Assembly: GCA_964410105.1 (NCBI GenBank)
Contig: CAYPFY010000002.1
Location: forward strand, 1 to 64,000
Direction of reading: 5' to 3'
From: CAYPFY01 sp964410105
GTDB lineage: Bacteria > Bacteroidota > Ignavibacteria > UBA10030 > SZUA-254
Length of the DNA: 64,000 nt
Shown here one piece after another: positions 1 through 8,801 of the stretch. The translations under genes were made by a program, and so were the position numbers. How positions within the stretch are numbered: position 1 is the stretch's first letter; each line of letters begins with the position of its first letter. The notes below the pieces were generated by a model. The model searched no databases. It was not told the DNA's origin and saw only the letters and a program-made list of their open reading frames with translations.

Positions 1-735
1 TAATGACGACGGTATCTGTCGATGCCGCACATGTACCATTGCTTATAGTCCAGACAAACGTATTCGCTCCCACCGACAATCCCGTTACCCCGGATGTCGG
101 GGAGCTGGGCGTGGTGACCGAAGCGCTTCCCGCTATAACCGTCCATGCGCCTGTCCCTACCGATGCGGTATTGCCGGCAAGAGTCGCCGTCGTTGCGCAC
201 ACCTCCTGATCCGGGCCTGCGTTTGATGTTGTCGGCGATGCATCTCGTGTAATGACGACGGTATCTGTCGATGCCGCACATGTACCATTGCTTATAGTCC
301 AGACAAACGTATTCGCTCCCACCGACAATCCCGTTACCCCGGATGTCGGGGAGCTGGGCGTGGTGACCGAAGCGCTTCCCGCTATAACCGTCCATGCGCC
401 TGTCCCTACCGATGCGGTATTGCCGGCAAGAGTCGCCGTCGTTGCGCACACCTCCTGATCCGGGCCTGCGTTTGATGCCGTCGGCGACGCATCCCGCGTA
501 ATGACGACGGTATCAGAGGATGATCCACAGGTTGCCGTACTTATTGTCCAGACAAGCGTACTCGTTCCGACGGAAAGTCCGGTCACACCCGACGTGGGTG
601 AACTGGGCGTGGTAACCGAAGCGCTTCCCGCTATAACCGTCCATGCACCTGTCCCTACCGATGGAGTGTTGGCGGCAAGAGTCGCTGTCGTTGCGCACAC
701 CTCCTGATCGGGCCCGGCATTCGAAGCCGTTGGAG
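1..735 (-). repeat. Tandem 249-bp repeats encoding 83-aa PKD-like modules
   Basis: Three in-frame copies lie at a 249-bp period (boundaries near 3, 252 and 501, the third ending about 735). Bases 1-228 are identical to 250-477; they first differ at 229/478. The third copy, nearest the N-terminus, has diverged in its last third. The array runs off the left edge, so the copy number is unknown. The near-perfect identity of the first two copies points to recent duplication or gene conversion and is a likely place for assembly collapse or expansion. Confidence 0.93.
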
Positions 736-2593
736 CGGTGCAGGCCTCTCCGACTGCGAAATCGCTAAACGAGGCGACGAGGGTGTCCTTCGTGCTTGTC
801 GATGTGCGGGAAGCGGTCGTGGTCGAAGTCCAGTTCGGGGAATTGTACTTTTTTATTACAAAATTGTTCGTATTTGCGCCGCCGTCGATATCACCGGCAA
901 CGAAGTTAAACGTCGCGCTGTAGTTTGTAAAAACGATGCCGCTGTTGGTCAACGTCCAATAGCGATTGACGTCCTTCGTTGAATCGATGCCTGAGTTCGG
1001 GGCAATATTCGGATGTTCTCCTGCGCTTTGAGAGACTCTTCCCGTAAGATTCCCGGCTGTCGACACGCTTGCAAACGTCAGCGATACGGGCCGGTAGTTC
1101 GTTGCATCGCCGATTTCGAATGTCCGGGCGACATTGGATCCTGTCGCAACGTTTTTCATCAGGTTCCCCGCCACGTGGCCGCTGGTGCGTGAGACGCTGC
1201 CGGTGGATGAGACGAAGAACTTGTTGGAATTCGTGGTGATGACCCCGCTCGTGAACGTGAGCGTCCCGCTGACGGTATCGTCATTGGCGAGCGTAAGCCC
1301 CGAGCTATTATTCACCGTAAAATTGCTGAACGATGATGCGCCGGTGAGGGTCTGATTGGCCGAACCGTTGAATGTAAACGTGCTCGTATTGGCGTTGAAG
1401 GTGCCTGTCCTTGACCAGTTGCCCTTCACCTGATGAGAAAATGACGAGGCGCTGAACGTCGTACCTGATCCCACTGTAAAATCACTGTTCGCAATGAGAG
1501 TATTTCCCGCCGTCGCGGAGGCGGTCCCCGACATGGAGAAATTCCCGGCGACGGTCATCGACGATGCAGGCATCGTCTTCGTGCCGCTCCCGCTCAGCGA
1601 GAGGTTGCCGTACGACTCCAGGCTCACCGTCTGATTCGCTCCGGCGTAATCGGCGGTACTCGTCGATCCGAAAGATTTCGTGAAAGTCGTCGCCATGGCG
1701 CTCGTTCCGGTCAGTTTGAAGGTCGCCCCGCTTGAGTCCTCAAAAGCCTTGCCGGAATTTCCGGCGACGGCAAAGCCGCCATTATCGAGAGTCCCGCTCT
1801 TGATTCTGATATCGCCCGTAACGTTCGACGTCGTCACCGCGGCGCTGAGCGTCTTCGTCCCGCTGTTCCGGAATGTAAGATTGTTATAGGTTACCGAACT
1901 GACGCCGATGGGGATGGATTGAGCGGAGGAGCTTGTGAAAACGACCGTGCCTGTCGAGGGGGTCAACGTGCCCAGCTGGTTGGTCCCCTGGAATTTGATA
2001 GTCCCGTCGATTGAGAGCGTGCCGGCGCCCGAGAAAATTATGGCAAGGTCGGGCTCGGAGCCGGCGATGGCGCTCACGCTATTATACACCACATCACCTG
2101 TCACCGTAACCGTTCCGGTTGACACGGAAATCTCAATGATCCTGTTACTCTGGCTATTCGTCCCGGAGGCGTTCACAAAAGTGACGGTCCCGCCGACAGA
2201 CATCGACCCGGCGCCTACGTTGAGATTGGATGTCGCGCCTCCAGTGGGTCCTTTCAGTGTGATATCGCCGCTCACCGTGAGTACGCTCGTACTAGCCGAG
2301 AAATTGAGGGTGGCGACGGTGCTGTTGGAATTGTTTCCCATCGTGAGAGCAGCGCACGCGGCAGTCACGCTCGCCGGAATAGTCACCGTGCGATTCGTGT
2401 TTGCTTCGCCGATAAAGACAGTATCCCCGGCTACGGGAAAAGAGGCGCCGGCTGTGCCTCCCGAGGTTGAGGCCCAGGTCGTAGTCGCGTTCCAGTTACC
2501 GGTGGCGACTGCGTAGCGCTGAGTTGATTTCGCGAGTGCGGCAAGCGCAAGTGTCAGTGCGAGTACTGCGAGGAATGACGTAACAAATCTCAT
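1..2593 (-). CDS. Large secreted surface protein with PKD-like repeats (partial, C-terminus beyond left edge)
   Basis: The frame reads without a stop from an ATG at 2593 to the left edge, giving 864 codons; it has no stop inside the window. The N-terminus (MRFVTSFLAVLALTLALAAL) is a signal peptide. Residues about 25-620 are a Ser/Thr/Gly/Asn-rich beta-strand region with repeated phrases such as NWSRTGTFNANTSTFTFNG and SVSRTSGHVAGN, as in Bacteroidota adhesin-like cell-surface proteins. From about residue 620 it changes to 83-residue PKD/Ig-like modules beginning NAGPDQEVCATTATLAGN, each with two cysteines (EVCA and GTCA in the recent copies). The C-terminus, where a T9SS sorting domain would lie, is not visible. 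Plus-strand ORFs over this region are its antisense shadows. The exact role (adhesion, surface display) is inference; that it is a large exported repeat protein is clear. Confidence 0.85.
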   Translation of the reverse strand, partial: MRFVTSFLAVLALTLALAALAKSTQRYAVATGNWNATTTWASTSGGTAGASFPVAGDTVFIGEANTNRTVTIPASVTAACAALTMGNNSNSTVATLNFSASTSVLTVSGDITLKGPTGGATSNLNVGAGSMSVGGTVTFVNASGTNSQSNRIIEISVSTGTVTVTGDVVYNSVSAIAGSEPDLAIIFSGAGTLSIDGTIKFQGTNQLGTLTPSTGTVVFTSSSAQSIPIGVSSVTYNNLTFRNSGTKTLSAAVTTSNVTGDIRIKSGTLDNGGFAVAGNSGKAFEDSSGATFKLTGTSAMATTFTKSFGSTSTADYAGANQTVSLESYGNLSLSGSGTKTMPASSMTVAGNFSMSGTASATAGNTLIANSDFTVGSGTTFSASSFSHQVKGNWSRTGTFNANTSTFTFNGSANQTLTGASSFSNFTVNNSSGLTLANDDTVSGTLTFTSGVITTNSNKFFVSSTGSVSRTSGHVAGNLMKNVATGSNVARTFEIGDATNYRPVSLTFASVSTAGNLTGRVSQSAGEHPNIAPNSGIDSTKDVNRYWTLTNSGIVFTNYSATFNFVAGDIDGGANTNNFVIKKYNSPNWTSTTTASRTSTSTKDTLVASFSDFAVGEACTAPTASNAGPDQEVCATTATLAANTPSVGTGAWTVIAGSASVTTPSSPTSGVTGLSVGTSTLVWTISTATCGSSSDTVVITRDASPTASNAGPDQEVCATTATLAGNTASVGTGAWTVIAGSASVTTPSSPTSGVTGLSVGANTFVWTISNGTCAASTDTVVITRDASPTTSNAGPDQEVCATTATLAGNTASVGTGAWTVIAGSASVTTPSSPTSGVTGLSVGANTFVWTISNGTCAASTDTVVI

Positions 2594-2948
2594 AAAATCT
2601 CCAAAAGTAAAGCGTTGGGCTAAAAGCTTTTCAGGTCCTTATGGAAGCCTGTCTGACCGTAACCAGGGCCACGTTAATAACAAAGTGTTCGCAAAAATTT
2701 TTAAAATTGCCTTAAAACATACGAAAAGGGTGACGAACCCACAATACGTAGAATCGCCGGAAATCTTGAGGATTGATCCGCGTCACCTCCGGGCGGCGCT
2801 AGCTCAGATTCCGACTACTGGCCCTGAATATTCAATGGATTGAGGAACTCGGCGAAAGGAATTTCTTAAAGAGGAGGGAATGGCCACCCCGTGAGCTACC
2901 TGTAGATACTACTAGGTAGGGGACTACATCGTCAAAAACCCAAAGGAT
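2594..2948. other. Intergenic, 355 bp
   Basis: There is no convincing gene. It holds the upstream region of the repeat protein (start 2593) and the downstream region of the TonB-receptor-like gene. A short inverted repeat CTACCT (2896-2901) / AGGTAG (2914-2919) lies about 30 bp beyond the stop of the upstream minus-strand gene and could mark its 3' end, but it has no U-tract. An AT-rich stretch around 2685-2720 could hold the promoter of the repeat protein; no consensus is clear. Confidence 0.5.
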
Positions 2949-5774
2949 TCAGCGCATCGTGTAGGTCAGTGTAAACAGAAAGTATCTGCCCAGAACCTGA
3001 TTCCTTGTATCTTCGACGTATGTTTCAGTCACGCTCCGATTGACGCTTTTGTTCTGGTCCAGAATATCGGTCACCGTAAGCCGTGCCTCCGCCTGCTGGC
3101 TGGAGAGAAATTTCTTGCCCAGGGCGGCCGTCCAGAGAACATAATCCTGATTGAACCCCCCGCTCAGCCCGGTGTAAAGCAGGTTGCTCACCTCATTCCG
3201 AAGAACCACCCCGTCCCAGAAGATAAGATTCAGCTTGAGACCCGCCGTATGGTAATAATAGTCTGAATTCAGATCGGGCCGGAGCGAGTTCTTGGTAACA
3301 TTGTAATTTCCCGAATAGCTCAGCGTAAAATCCACATCCTCGCTCACATTGCTGGCGACGACGGCGCCGGCATTGATGGTGGAGACATCCGAGAGATTCA
3401 GACCATTATCGCTGAGCCCCGGCGTCCGTGCGAACGAAAATCCGGAATTCAAGTTCAGAATACTCCTCATGAAGCCGAGGGGATGGCTGTAAGTGAGAAA
3501 CGACCGGGCGTTCCAGTTCCCGTCAAGATTCACCGGCGACGACAGCTGGGTGCCCCGTTTTGCGGCGAGACCCTGGGGAAGAACCGTGTCGGCGGAAAAA
3601 ACTTTTATCGAACTGCCGATATAGTCGTTCGTAAAAACATACGACACGAACAGGAACAGGCTTTGGGATCTTTCCGCGTCCGTCAGCGAGAACCGGGAGA
3701 CAACCGAGTGGGAATAGGATTGTTTCAGGAGAGGATTTCCGGTTGAAAGAAGGAGCGGATTCGAATTATCGACAACGCTTTGAAGCTGGCTGATACTGGG
3801 AGCCCGCGTGGAGGCTCTGTAAAAAACGCGGAGATTGCTGTGGTCGGACATCGTATAATTAATAGTGGCCGAAGGAAGAAAATCGTAAAAATCCTTCCTC
3901 ACATTCAGTTCGGTCGGAAAAACCTGATCCCCGCGGAGTGAAGCGATCTGATACGAAACGTCTGCCATCGCATTTATCCCTCCTGCCCGGAGCCGGTAGC
4001 CTAGTCCTGCGCTTTGCGTGGAATAGGTGTTTTCGTATGAATTTGAAAGGGGAGCATTCAGCTGAGAGAATTCGCCCGTTGAAGGGTTTAAGGAGTAATT
4101 GCGGTTATCGGCGTTGCTCTTCGAATACGAGGGATTGTATGTCACTTGCACGAGACTTGACGACCCGAGCGGCTCGGTATAGGCCAGCCTGGACGAGAGC
4201 GAATAGCCGTCGGTAGACAGAGTGGACTGCTGGTTCAGCGTATCATTCTGACCCGAGGCTCCGAAATAGTCAATCTGGGATTTCAGTGAAGACGTTCCGT
4301 ATTTACGATTATAACCCCCACCGAGATCTACCGAAAATGTACGGCCCGGGGTGCCGAACCTGTGTCGGAGCACAACATGATTCGACAGATTGTTGCCTGA
4401 AGACTGTGTGCGGCTGTCATTCACGGCCTGATTCATCACGCTTCCCGAGGAAAGGGAATTCGCCCCTGACAAGAGGCCGGAGGCGCGGTTATCCTGAAAA
4501 TAGAGTTTCGGGAGCATGATGAGGGAATTCGACGAATCGGCTGAAAACTCGAGACGGGTATCGAAGCGGTGGTTATAATTCTTCGCTTCAGAATTCGTAT
4601 GCTCGTCGTACTGATTCAGAGAATCCTGAACATACTGCCGGCTTAAACTCTGATCGTTCGAGTTATCGGAATAGTTAAAAAAATAGCTCTGATGGATCGT
4701 GAGGCTTTTCCAGTTATCCGAGTAATTGAGCCCTGCGGAGTTTGTCGACGTAATCCCGTTCTGCTGGCCCACCAGGAAATTTCCCATCCCCTGGCTGCCC
4801 TGACCGCCCCCGCCGCCTCCAAACCCCCCGCCGAATCCCCCACCACCCGGTCCTCCGCCGCCGCCGCCGCGTCTCCTGCCCGGGGTCCCGCCGCCGAAAA
4901 AGCCTCCCCGTTGATTCGTATTCCCCAAAACTCCGAGGAGATCCTGCGCGGAAAAATTCTGCTGATTGACATTATTCGAAAGCCCGATCACGGAAAACCT
5001 CGTATTGTCATGAAACAAATTGGCGCTCCCTCCGGCGAGGTAGCGCTGATCGTCTCCGTAGCCGCCGTATGATTTTCCGAACTGCTGGGTTCTCCGCTCC
5101 GGCCGCGTGATGACATTCATCGTCTTGAGCGACTGACCGTCGTCGAAGCCGGTGAATTCCGCCTGTTCGCTCATCTTATCGAAAATCTGGATTTTCTCAA
5201 CCGCGTCGGCGGGAAGATTACGGAGCGCCAGGGTCGGATCATTGCCGAAAAACGGGCGGCCGTCGACAAGCACCTGCTGAACATCTTCGCCGTGCGCTTT
5301 GACAGTCCCCTGCTCCACTGTCACGCCGGGTAGTTTTGCGACCAGATCTTCGGCGACGGCGTCGGGGTTTGTCTTAAAAGCCCGGGCGTTATACTCCGTC
5401 GTATCGGCCTTCTGGGCGGCAGGCGGGAGTCTGCCTTCAATCGTCACGCCGCTCAGGGGGATCAGGCTTTCAGTCAGAAGAAAATCTCCCAGATCGACTG
5501 AATCCTTATCCACCCGGATATTTTTCGAAATTTTCGAGAACCCGACGGACGAAACGTCAAGAACATACGCGCTGAATCTGATCCCGGAGAATCTGAAAAC
5601 CCCGTCCGGTCCGGTCGCAGCGGAGAAATTTTGTGTCGAATCATCCTGGAAGGAGAGTTTCAGATGAACGCCGACAAGCGGGGCATTATTCTTGCTGTTG
5701 ATCACACGGCCGAGAATATCGGCCTGGCCCATTGCAGCAGATGAGCATAACAATATCAGCAGAAAACTCCTCAT
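2949..5774 (-). CDS. TonB-dependent receptor-like outer-membrane beta-barrel protein
   Basis: The 941-aa protein starts with a signal peptide (about residues 1-17). A carboxypeptidase-regulatory-like beta-sandwich follows (about 20-105, starting ADILGRVINSKNNAPLVGVH). A plug-like domain comes next (about 120-220, with VLVDGRPFFGNDPTLALRNL and DAVEKIQIFDKMSEQAEFTG). A striking glycine/arginine-rich linker covers about 291-326, and the rest is a long barrel (330-941) rich in alternating aromatic and polar residues, ending in an aromatic (LTYTMR). This architecture belongs to the Bacteroidota 'outer membrane beta-barrel' relatives of TonB receptors. No substrate can be named. There is no SusD partner next to it. 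It diverges from the small Spy-like gene at 5886 and shares a 111-bp spacer with it, suggesting common control. Confidence 0.88.
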   Translation of the reverse strand: MRSFLLILLCSSAAMGQADILGRVINSKNNAPLVGVHLKLSFQDDSTQNFSAATGPDGVFRFSGIRFSAYVLDVSSVGFSKISKNIRVDKDSVDLGDFLLTESLIPLSGVTIEGRLPPAAQKADTTEYNARAFKTNPDAVAEDLVAKLPGVTVEQGTVKAHGEDVQQVLVDGRPFFGNDPTLALRNLPADAVEKIQIFDKMSEQAEFTGFDDGQSLKTMNVITRPERRTQQFGKSYGGYGDDQRYLAGGSANLFHDNTRFSVIGLSNNVNQQNFSAQDLLGVLGNTNQRGGFFGGGTPGRRRGGGGGGPGGGGFGGGFGGGGGGQGSQGMGNFLVGQQNGITSTNSAGLNYSDNWKSLTIHQSYFFNYSDNSNDQSLSRQYVQDSLNQYDEHTNSEAKNYNHRFDTRLEFSADSSNSLIMLPKLYFQDNRASGLLSGANSLSSGSVMNQAVNDSRTQSSGNNLSNHVVLRHRFGTPGRTFSVDLGGGYNRKYGTSSLKSQIDYFGASGQNDTLNQQSTLSTDGYSLSSRLAYTEPLGSSSLVQVTYNPSYSKSNADNRNYSLNPSTGEFSQLNAPLSNSYENTYSTQSAGLGYRLRAGGINAMADVSYQIASLRGDQVFPTELNVRKDFYDFLPSATINYTMSDHSNLRVFYRASTRAPSISQLQSVVDNSNPLLLSTGNPLLKQSYSHSVVSRFSLTDAERSQSLFLFVSYVFTNDYIGSSIKVFSADTVLPQGLAAKRGTQLSSPVNLDGNWNARSFLTYSHPLGFMRSILNLNSGFSFARTPGLSDNGLNLSDVSTINAGAVVASNVSEDVDFTLSYSGNYNVTKNSLRPDLNSDYYYHTAGLKLNLIFWDGVVLRNEVSNLLYTGLSGGFNQDYVLWTAALGKKFLSSQQAEARLTVTDILDQNKSVNRSVTETYVEDTRNQVLGRYFLFTLTYTMR

Positions 5775-5885
5775 GACCCGGAAAAATTCATCAAAAACTT
5801 AGACACGGCGAAATTAACGTAGTTTAAGCTTCCGGGATTAAACCATCCCGTCCGGCAGCAATCAAAGATTTAAAGGAGAAAAGCT
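5775..5885. promoter_or_regulatory. Divergent promoter region with a 6-bp palindrome
   Basis: This spacer separates the barrel gene (minus) from the Spy-like gene (plus). It contains the inverted repeat CGGGAT (5833-5838) / ATCCCG (5845-5850) with a 6-bp centre, which is a possible operator. A strong ribosome-binding site AAAGGAG (5872-5878) sits 7 bp before the ATG at 5886. No clear -35/-10 or Bacteroidota -33/-7 pair was identified. Confidence 0.35.
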
Positions 5886-6224
5886 ATGCAAAAGTACATG
5901 ATTGTCATACCACTCATTCTGATCCTTGCGGTCCAGTCACAGGCCCAGCGCATGCAATTCACACCGGAGCAGCGGGTCGGGCGGCTCAGGGATTCACTGA
6001 ATCTTGACAGCTCTCAGATAAAGGGCATTCTCACAATTTTTGAGAACACCGATAGTCAGCGGAAAGCAATTCCCGATTCTGTCGACAGGCAGCAGCGGAT
6101 GCAGCTCATAGGGGCCATGATGGATTCGGCGGACGTAAAAATCGAAGCGCTCCTTACGGCCCCGCAGAAAGAGAAATACGAGTCCATGAAGAAACAGCGG
6201 AGAAACTTCAGGCGACGTGAGTAA
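5886..6224 (+). CDS. Small periplasmic Spy/CpxP-like protein
   Basis: The protein has 112 residues. A signal peptide (about 1-20, ending SQAQ) precedes a helical, highly charged body: FTPEQRVGRLRDSLNLDSSQ, then LLTAPQKEKYESMKKQRR near the C-terminus. The alternation of 'LT..Q' like motifs (LDSSQIKGI, LTAPQKEKY) is what is seen in the LTXXQ/Spy superfamily of periplasmic chaperone or metal-sensing proteins. The tail is strongly basic (RRNFRRRE). The start is fixed by AAAGGAG 7 bp upstream. Being divergent from an outer-membrane barrel, it may help fold or monitor envelope proteins; that is inference. Confidence 0.75.
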   Translation: MQKYMIVIPLILILAVQSQAQRMQFTPEQRVGRLRDSLNLDSSQIKGILTIFENTDSQRKAIPDSVDRQQRMQLIGAMMDSADVKIEALLTAPQKEKYESMKKQRRNFRRRE

Positions 6225-6278
6225 CCCGGGATCACACGGAAGGGGGATGAATGGTGGATGAGATCCATGTGATCCTTA

Positions 6279-6851
6279 TTAAAGAGCCCCGTAGGTTTCA
6301 GGCGTGTCGATATTAAGCACGACACCGGGCTCTAAAGTTCGTACCTCAACGACATCGCGGGAATGGGCGCCGACAACAAACCGTGCGCCCACATCCGCGG
6401 GGGCCTTGCGAATCTCCCCAAACAAAACTGAAGGAAAAATCACCGGGTGTCCGCGTCTTTTCCCGTAAACCGGCACAATAATCTTCCCAGCATTTATCGC
6501 TGCTGCCTGAATCAGATCTTTAATCGCTAACGCGCTCACGGCCGGGTGATCGACCGGCCAGACCATAGCACCATCCGCATTTTTGGAGATTGCATCGAGG
6601 CCGCAGATAATCGAACCCAGCTGACCCTTCGTCCACCCCTTATTCACCGCAAGAATCCCGCGGAACCACCCCAGCTCTTTCCCGATCACTTCGGCATCGG
6701 CCCCGAGCACGATAACAACCTCGCCGGCGCCAGCCTCCTCTGAGATGCCGGCGATATGCTGCACGAATGAGATCGAGTGATAGGTAAGAAGAGCCTTGGG
6801 GCGGCCCATCCGGAATGACGAGCCTGCGGCGAGAATAACAGCGCTGATCAC
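6279..6851 (-). CDS. MobA/MocA-like nucleotidyltransferase
   Basis: The 190-aa protein has the NTP-transferase signature LAAGSSFRMGRPKAL at residues 7-21, a DHP metal-binding motif (VWPVDHPAV), a GHPVIFP segment and a C-terminal LNIDTPETY, as in MobA/MocA molybdenum-cofactor guanylyl- or cytidylyltransferases and their relatives. It would transfer a nucleotide to a phosphorylated acceptor in the cytoplasm. The start is a GTG at 6851 that overlaps the TGA of threonine synthase by 4 bp, so the two are translationally coupled. No molybdenum-cofactor or molybdoenzyme gene is nearby, so the true acceptor is unknown. Confidence 0.82.
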   Translation of the reverse strand: MISAVILAAGSSFRMGRPKALLTYHSISFVQHIAGISEEAGAGEVVIVLGADAEVIGKELGWFRGILAVNKGWTKGQLGSIICGLDAISKNADGAMVWPVDHPAVSALAIKDLIQAAAINAGKIIVPVYGKRRGHPVIFPSVLFGEIRKAPADVGARFVVGAHSRDVVEVRTLEPGVVLNIDTPETYGAL

Positions 6852-8092
6852 CCTACGTCCAGGGCGGTAGAGGAAAGCGCCTCGGCGACGGCATCCAGCG
6901 ACGGTTTTACAAGATATTCACGACCGGCCGCCTTACGGGCGGATTGAAAATCCTTGAGGCCGCTGGCCGTGACGACGGCAAGCGCCGATTCGTTCGACTT
7001 AATAATATTCATTTCAACCGCCTTCTTAATCCCGGCGATCGACGCCGCCCCGGCAGGTTCACCGAACACAGCGCCCAGGCGGGCCGTCATCCGCATTTCG
7101 CCAAGAATATCCTCATCGGAGACGGTGACCATATCGCCTCCGGACGATTTTACCTGTTGGATAGCACGGCTCCAGTTCCGCGGATTTTTCACCGCGATAC
7201 TATCGGCGATAGTAGATGTCCCGGAAGGGACCGGGCTTCTTCCCGAACTGAACGCATCCGCAAGGGCGCTTGCCCCCTCCGCCTGCACACCGAGCAGGCG
7301 TGGAATGCGGTCTATTATCCCCAGAATTTTCATCTCGCCGAAGCCTTTGCCGATCCCGCCGATCGTGCAGCCATCGCCGACGGACACGGCGATCCAGTCC
7401 GGCACTTTGGGGAAAGCTTCGGCGATCTCAAGCCCTGCGGTCTTCTTCCCTTCCACAAGGAAAGGATTTGTCGCGCAATTCCTGCTATACCATCCGAACT
7501 GATCGCAGGCGAGTTTACACAGGTGGTATGCCTCGTCATACGACCCCTCGACCCTCAGCACCGTCGCACCGAAAATCAGCAGCTGTGCAATTTTCGCCTC
7601 GGGCGTAGTGTCAGGAACGAAGACAAAACATTGAAGACCTGTCGCGGCAGCGAAACCGGCAAGGGAGGAAGCGGCATTGCCGGTGGAGGCGCAGGCAACC
7701 GACGTGAAGCCGAACTCCCGTGCCTTCAGCACGGCGATGGCGCTTGCGCGATCCTTGAACGAGCCGGTGGGGTTACGTCCTTCGTCTTTCAGAAAAAGCT
7801 TCCGGGTTCCTAGAGCATGGGCGAGGCGGGGAACCTCATACACCGGGGACCATCCGACGTGAAGGTATGGCGGAGGGATCTGGGGCGACACCGGGAGCAA
7901 CTCTCTGTACCGCCACTGATCGGGAGGGCGGGAGGAGAGATCCCCGAGACTCCTCGAGGCGGAATCATAATCGTACTGTACATCAAGAATCCCGCCGCAG
8001 CGGGTACATGTAAACAGATTACCGTAGGCGTAGCGGCTGCTGCACGTCAGGCATTGTAACCCTGTGACGAAGGGGGGCGGCGCAAAAGTCAT
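6848..8092 (-). CDS. thrC: Threonine synthase (PLP-dependent)
   Basis: This enzyme would convert O-phosphohomoserine to threonine. The N-terminus has a zinc-ribbon pair CLTC (14-17) and CTRC (29-32), typical of the shorter threonine synthases. The PLP lysine lies in NPTGSFKDRAS (K113), followed by CASTGNAASSLAGFAAATGL and a glycine-rich phosphate-binding stretch (VSVGDGCTIGGIGKG). The length of 414 aa fits the family. The ATG at 8092 is preferred over an upstream TTG at 8098. It precedes and overlaps the MobA-like gene. With the aspartokinase at 20627-21988 it represents the aspartate pathway, though the two genes are far apart. A related PLP lyase cannot be fully excluded. Confidence 0.85.
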   Translation of the reverse strand: MTFAPPPFVTGLQCLTCSSRYAYGNLFTCTRCGGILDVQYDYDSASRSLGDLSSRPPDQWRYRELLPVSPQIPPPYLHVGWSPVYEVPRLAHALGTRKLFLKDEGRNPTGSFKDRASAIAVLKAREFGFTSVACASTGNAASSLAGFAAATGLQCFVFVPDTTPEAKIAQLLIFGATVLRVEGSYDEAYHLCKLACDQFGWYSRNCATNPFLVEGKKTAGLEIAEAFPKVPDWIAVSVGDGCTIGGIGKGFGEMKILGIIDRIPRLLGVQAEGASALADAFSSGRSPVPSGTSTIADSIAVKNPRNWSRAIQQVKSSGGDMVTVSDEDILGEMRMTARLGAVFGEPAGAASIAGIKKAVEMNIIKSNESALAVVTASGLKDFQSARKAAGREYLVKPSLDAVAEALSSTALDVG

Positions 8093-8192
8093 CGTCAAAT
8101 CACGGAATCACGCGGTCTTCTCCCGGAGGCCGGAGCACAAAATGCTTCACGCCCGGCGACGAACAAAACCCTGATAGACGGTTTCATGAGCC

Positions 8193-8801
8193 CTAGTAGT
8201 CGAAATAGTAATGAACCGGCTCGACATCGAACGAACCATAGGCAACGTGCACAAACCGCGTCGTATCGGGCGGGAGCCCTCGGAAAACTCCTGAAAAAGT
8301 TCCCTTCAGGCGGGTATCTGCGGACTCGACCGTCACCGAGCCAGAGAATCCCTGGTACACAAAGTACTCCCCGAGAGAATCCGAGTATGACAGAAAAGTG
8401 ACCGAAGCATACAAACCCGCCCCTGCTGAATCGGAGCGGAGAATGGCAAAACTGCCCGGTCCGAGGGAACCGGGCGCGTAGAGAGATATGTCGAGAAGCC
8501 GTTCATCCAGCAGACCATTCCGCATCGTATGATAATAGCCGGCCGTCATCCCCCTGAGAGGTTTTCCGCTGCGGGTCGTATCATGGATGAAGCCCCCTGC
8601 CCCCTGGCCGGCCGTGTCGGAAGAAAAGCTGGCGCTTGGTTTATAATTTCCGGAAAAACCCAGCCGCGTACTATCGGTTTCCACAAAAGAAATCGCCCCG
8701 GACCCGTAGCCGCTCTCGCGCGGTTGGACATCCACGGGGTTATCCGTCTTATGGCAGCCGGAGATCATCGTCACGGCGGCGGCGAGAAGTGTGAGCTTCA
8801 T
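8193..8801 (-). CDS. Predicted lipoprotein of unknown function
   Basis: The 202-aa protein begins MKLTLLAAAVTMISGCHKTD, a lipoprotein signal with the lipid-attached cysteine in ISGC. The body is beta-rich with many Gly, Ser and Thr residues and repeated SGSVTVES-like strands; no family was recognised. The ATG at 8801 forms an ATGA overlap with the stop of the upstream T9SS protein and is a better start than an ORF extension reaching 8891. The coupling suggests that the lipoprotein and the secreted protein are made together. Confidence 0.72.
   Translation of the reverse strand: MKLTLLAAAVTMISGCHKTDNPVDVQPRESGYGSGAISFVETDSTRLGFSGNYKPSASFSSDTAGQGAGGFIHDTTRSGKPLRGMTAGYYHTMRNGLLDERLLDISLYAPGSLGPGSFAILRSDSAGAGLYASVTFLSYSDSLGEYFVYQGFSGSVTVESADTRLKGTFSGVFRGLPPDTTRFVHVAYGSFDVEPVHYYFDY

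Noticed and set aside
3..2516. Several plus-strand ORFs over the repeat region
   Set aside because: They are antisense to one continuous minus-strand reading frame with a signal peptide and PKD-like modules, and they repeat only because the DNA repeats.
6954..7813. Long plus-strand ORFs opposite threonine synthase (182 and 289 codons)
   Set aside because: They are shadows of a GC-rich gene with all conserved PLP-enzyme motifs on the minus strand.
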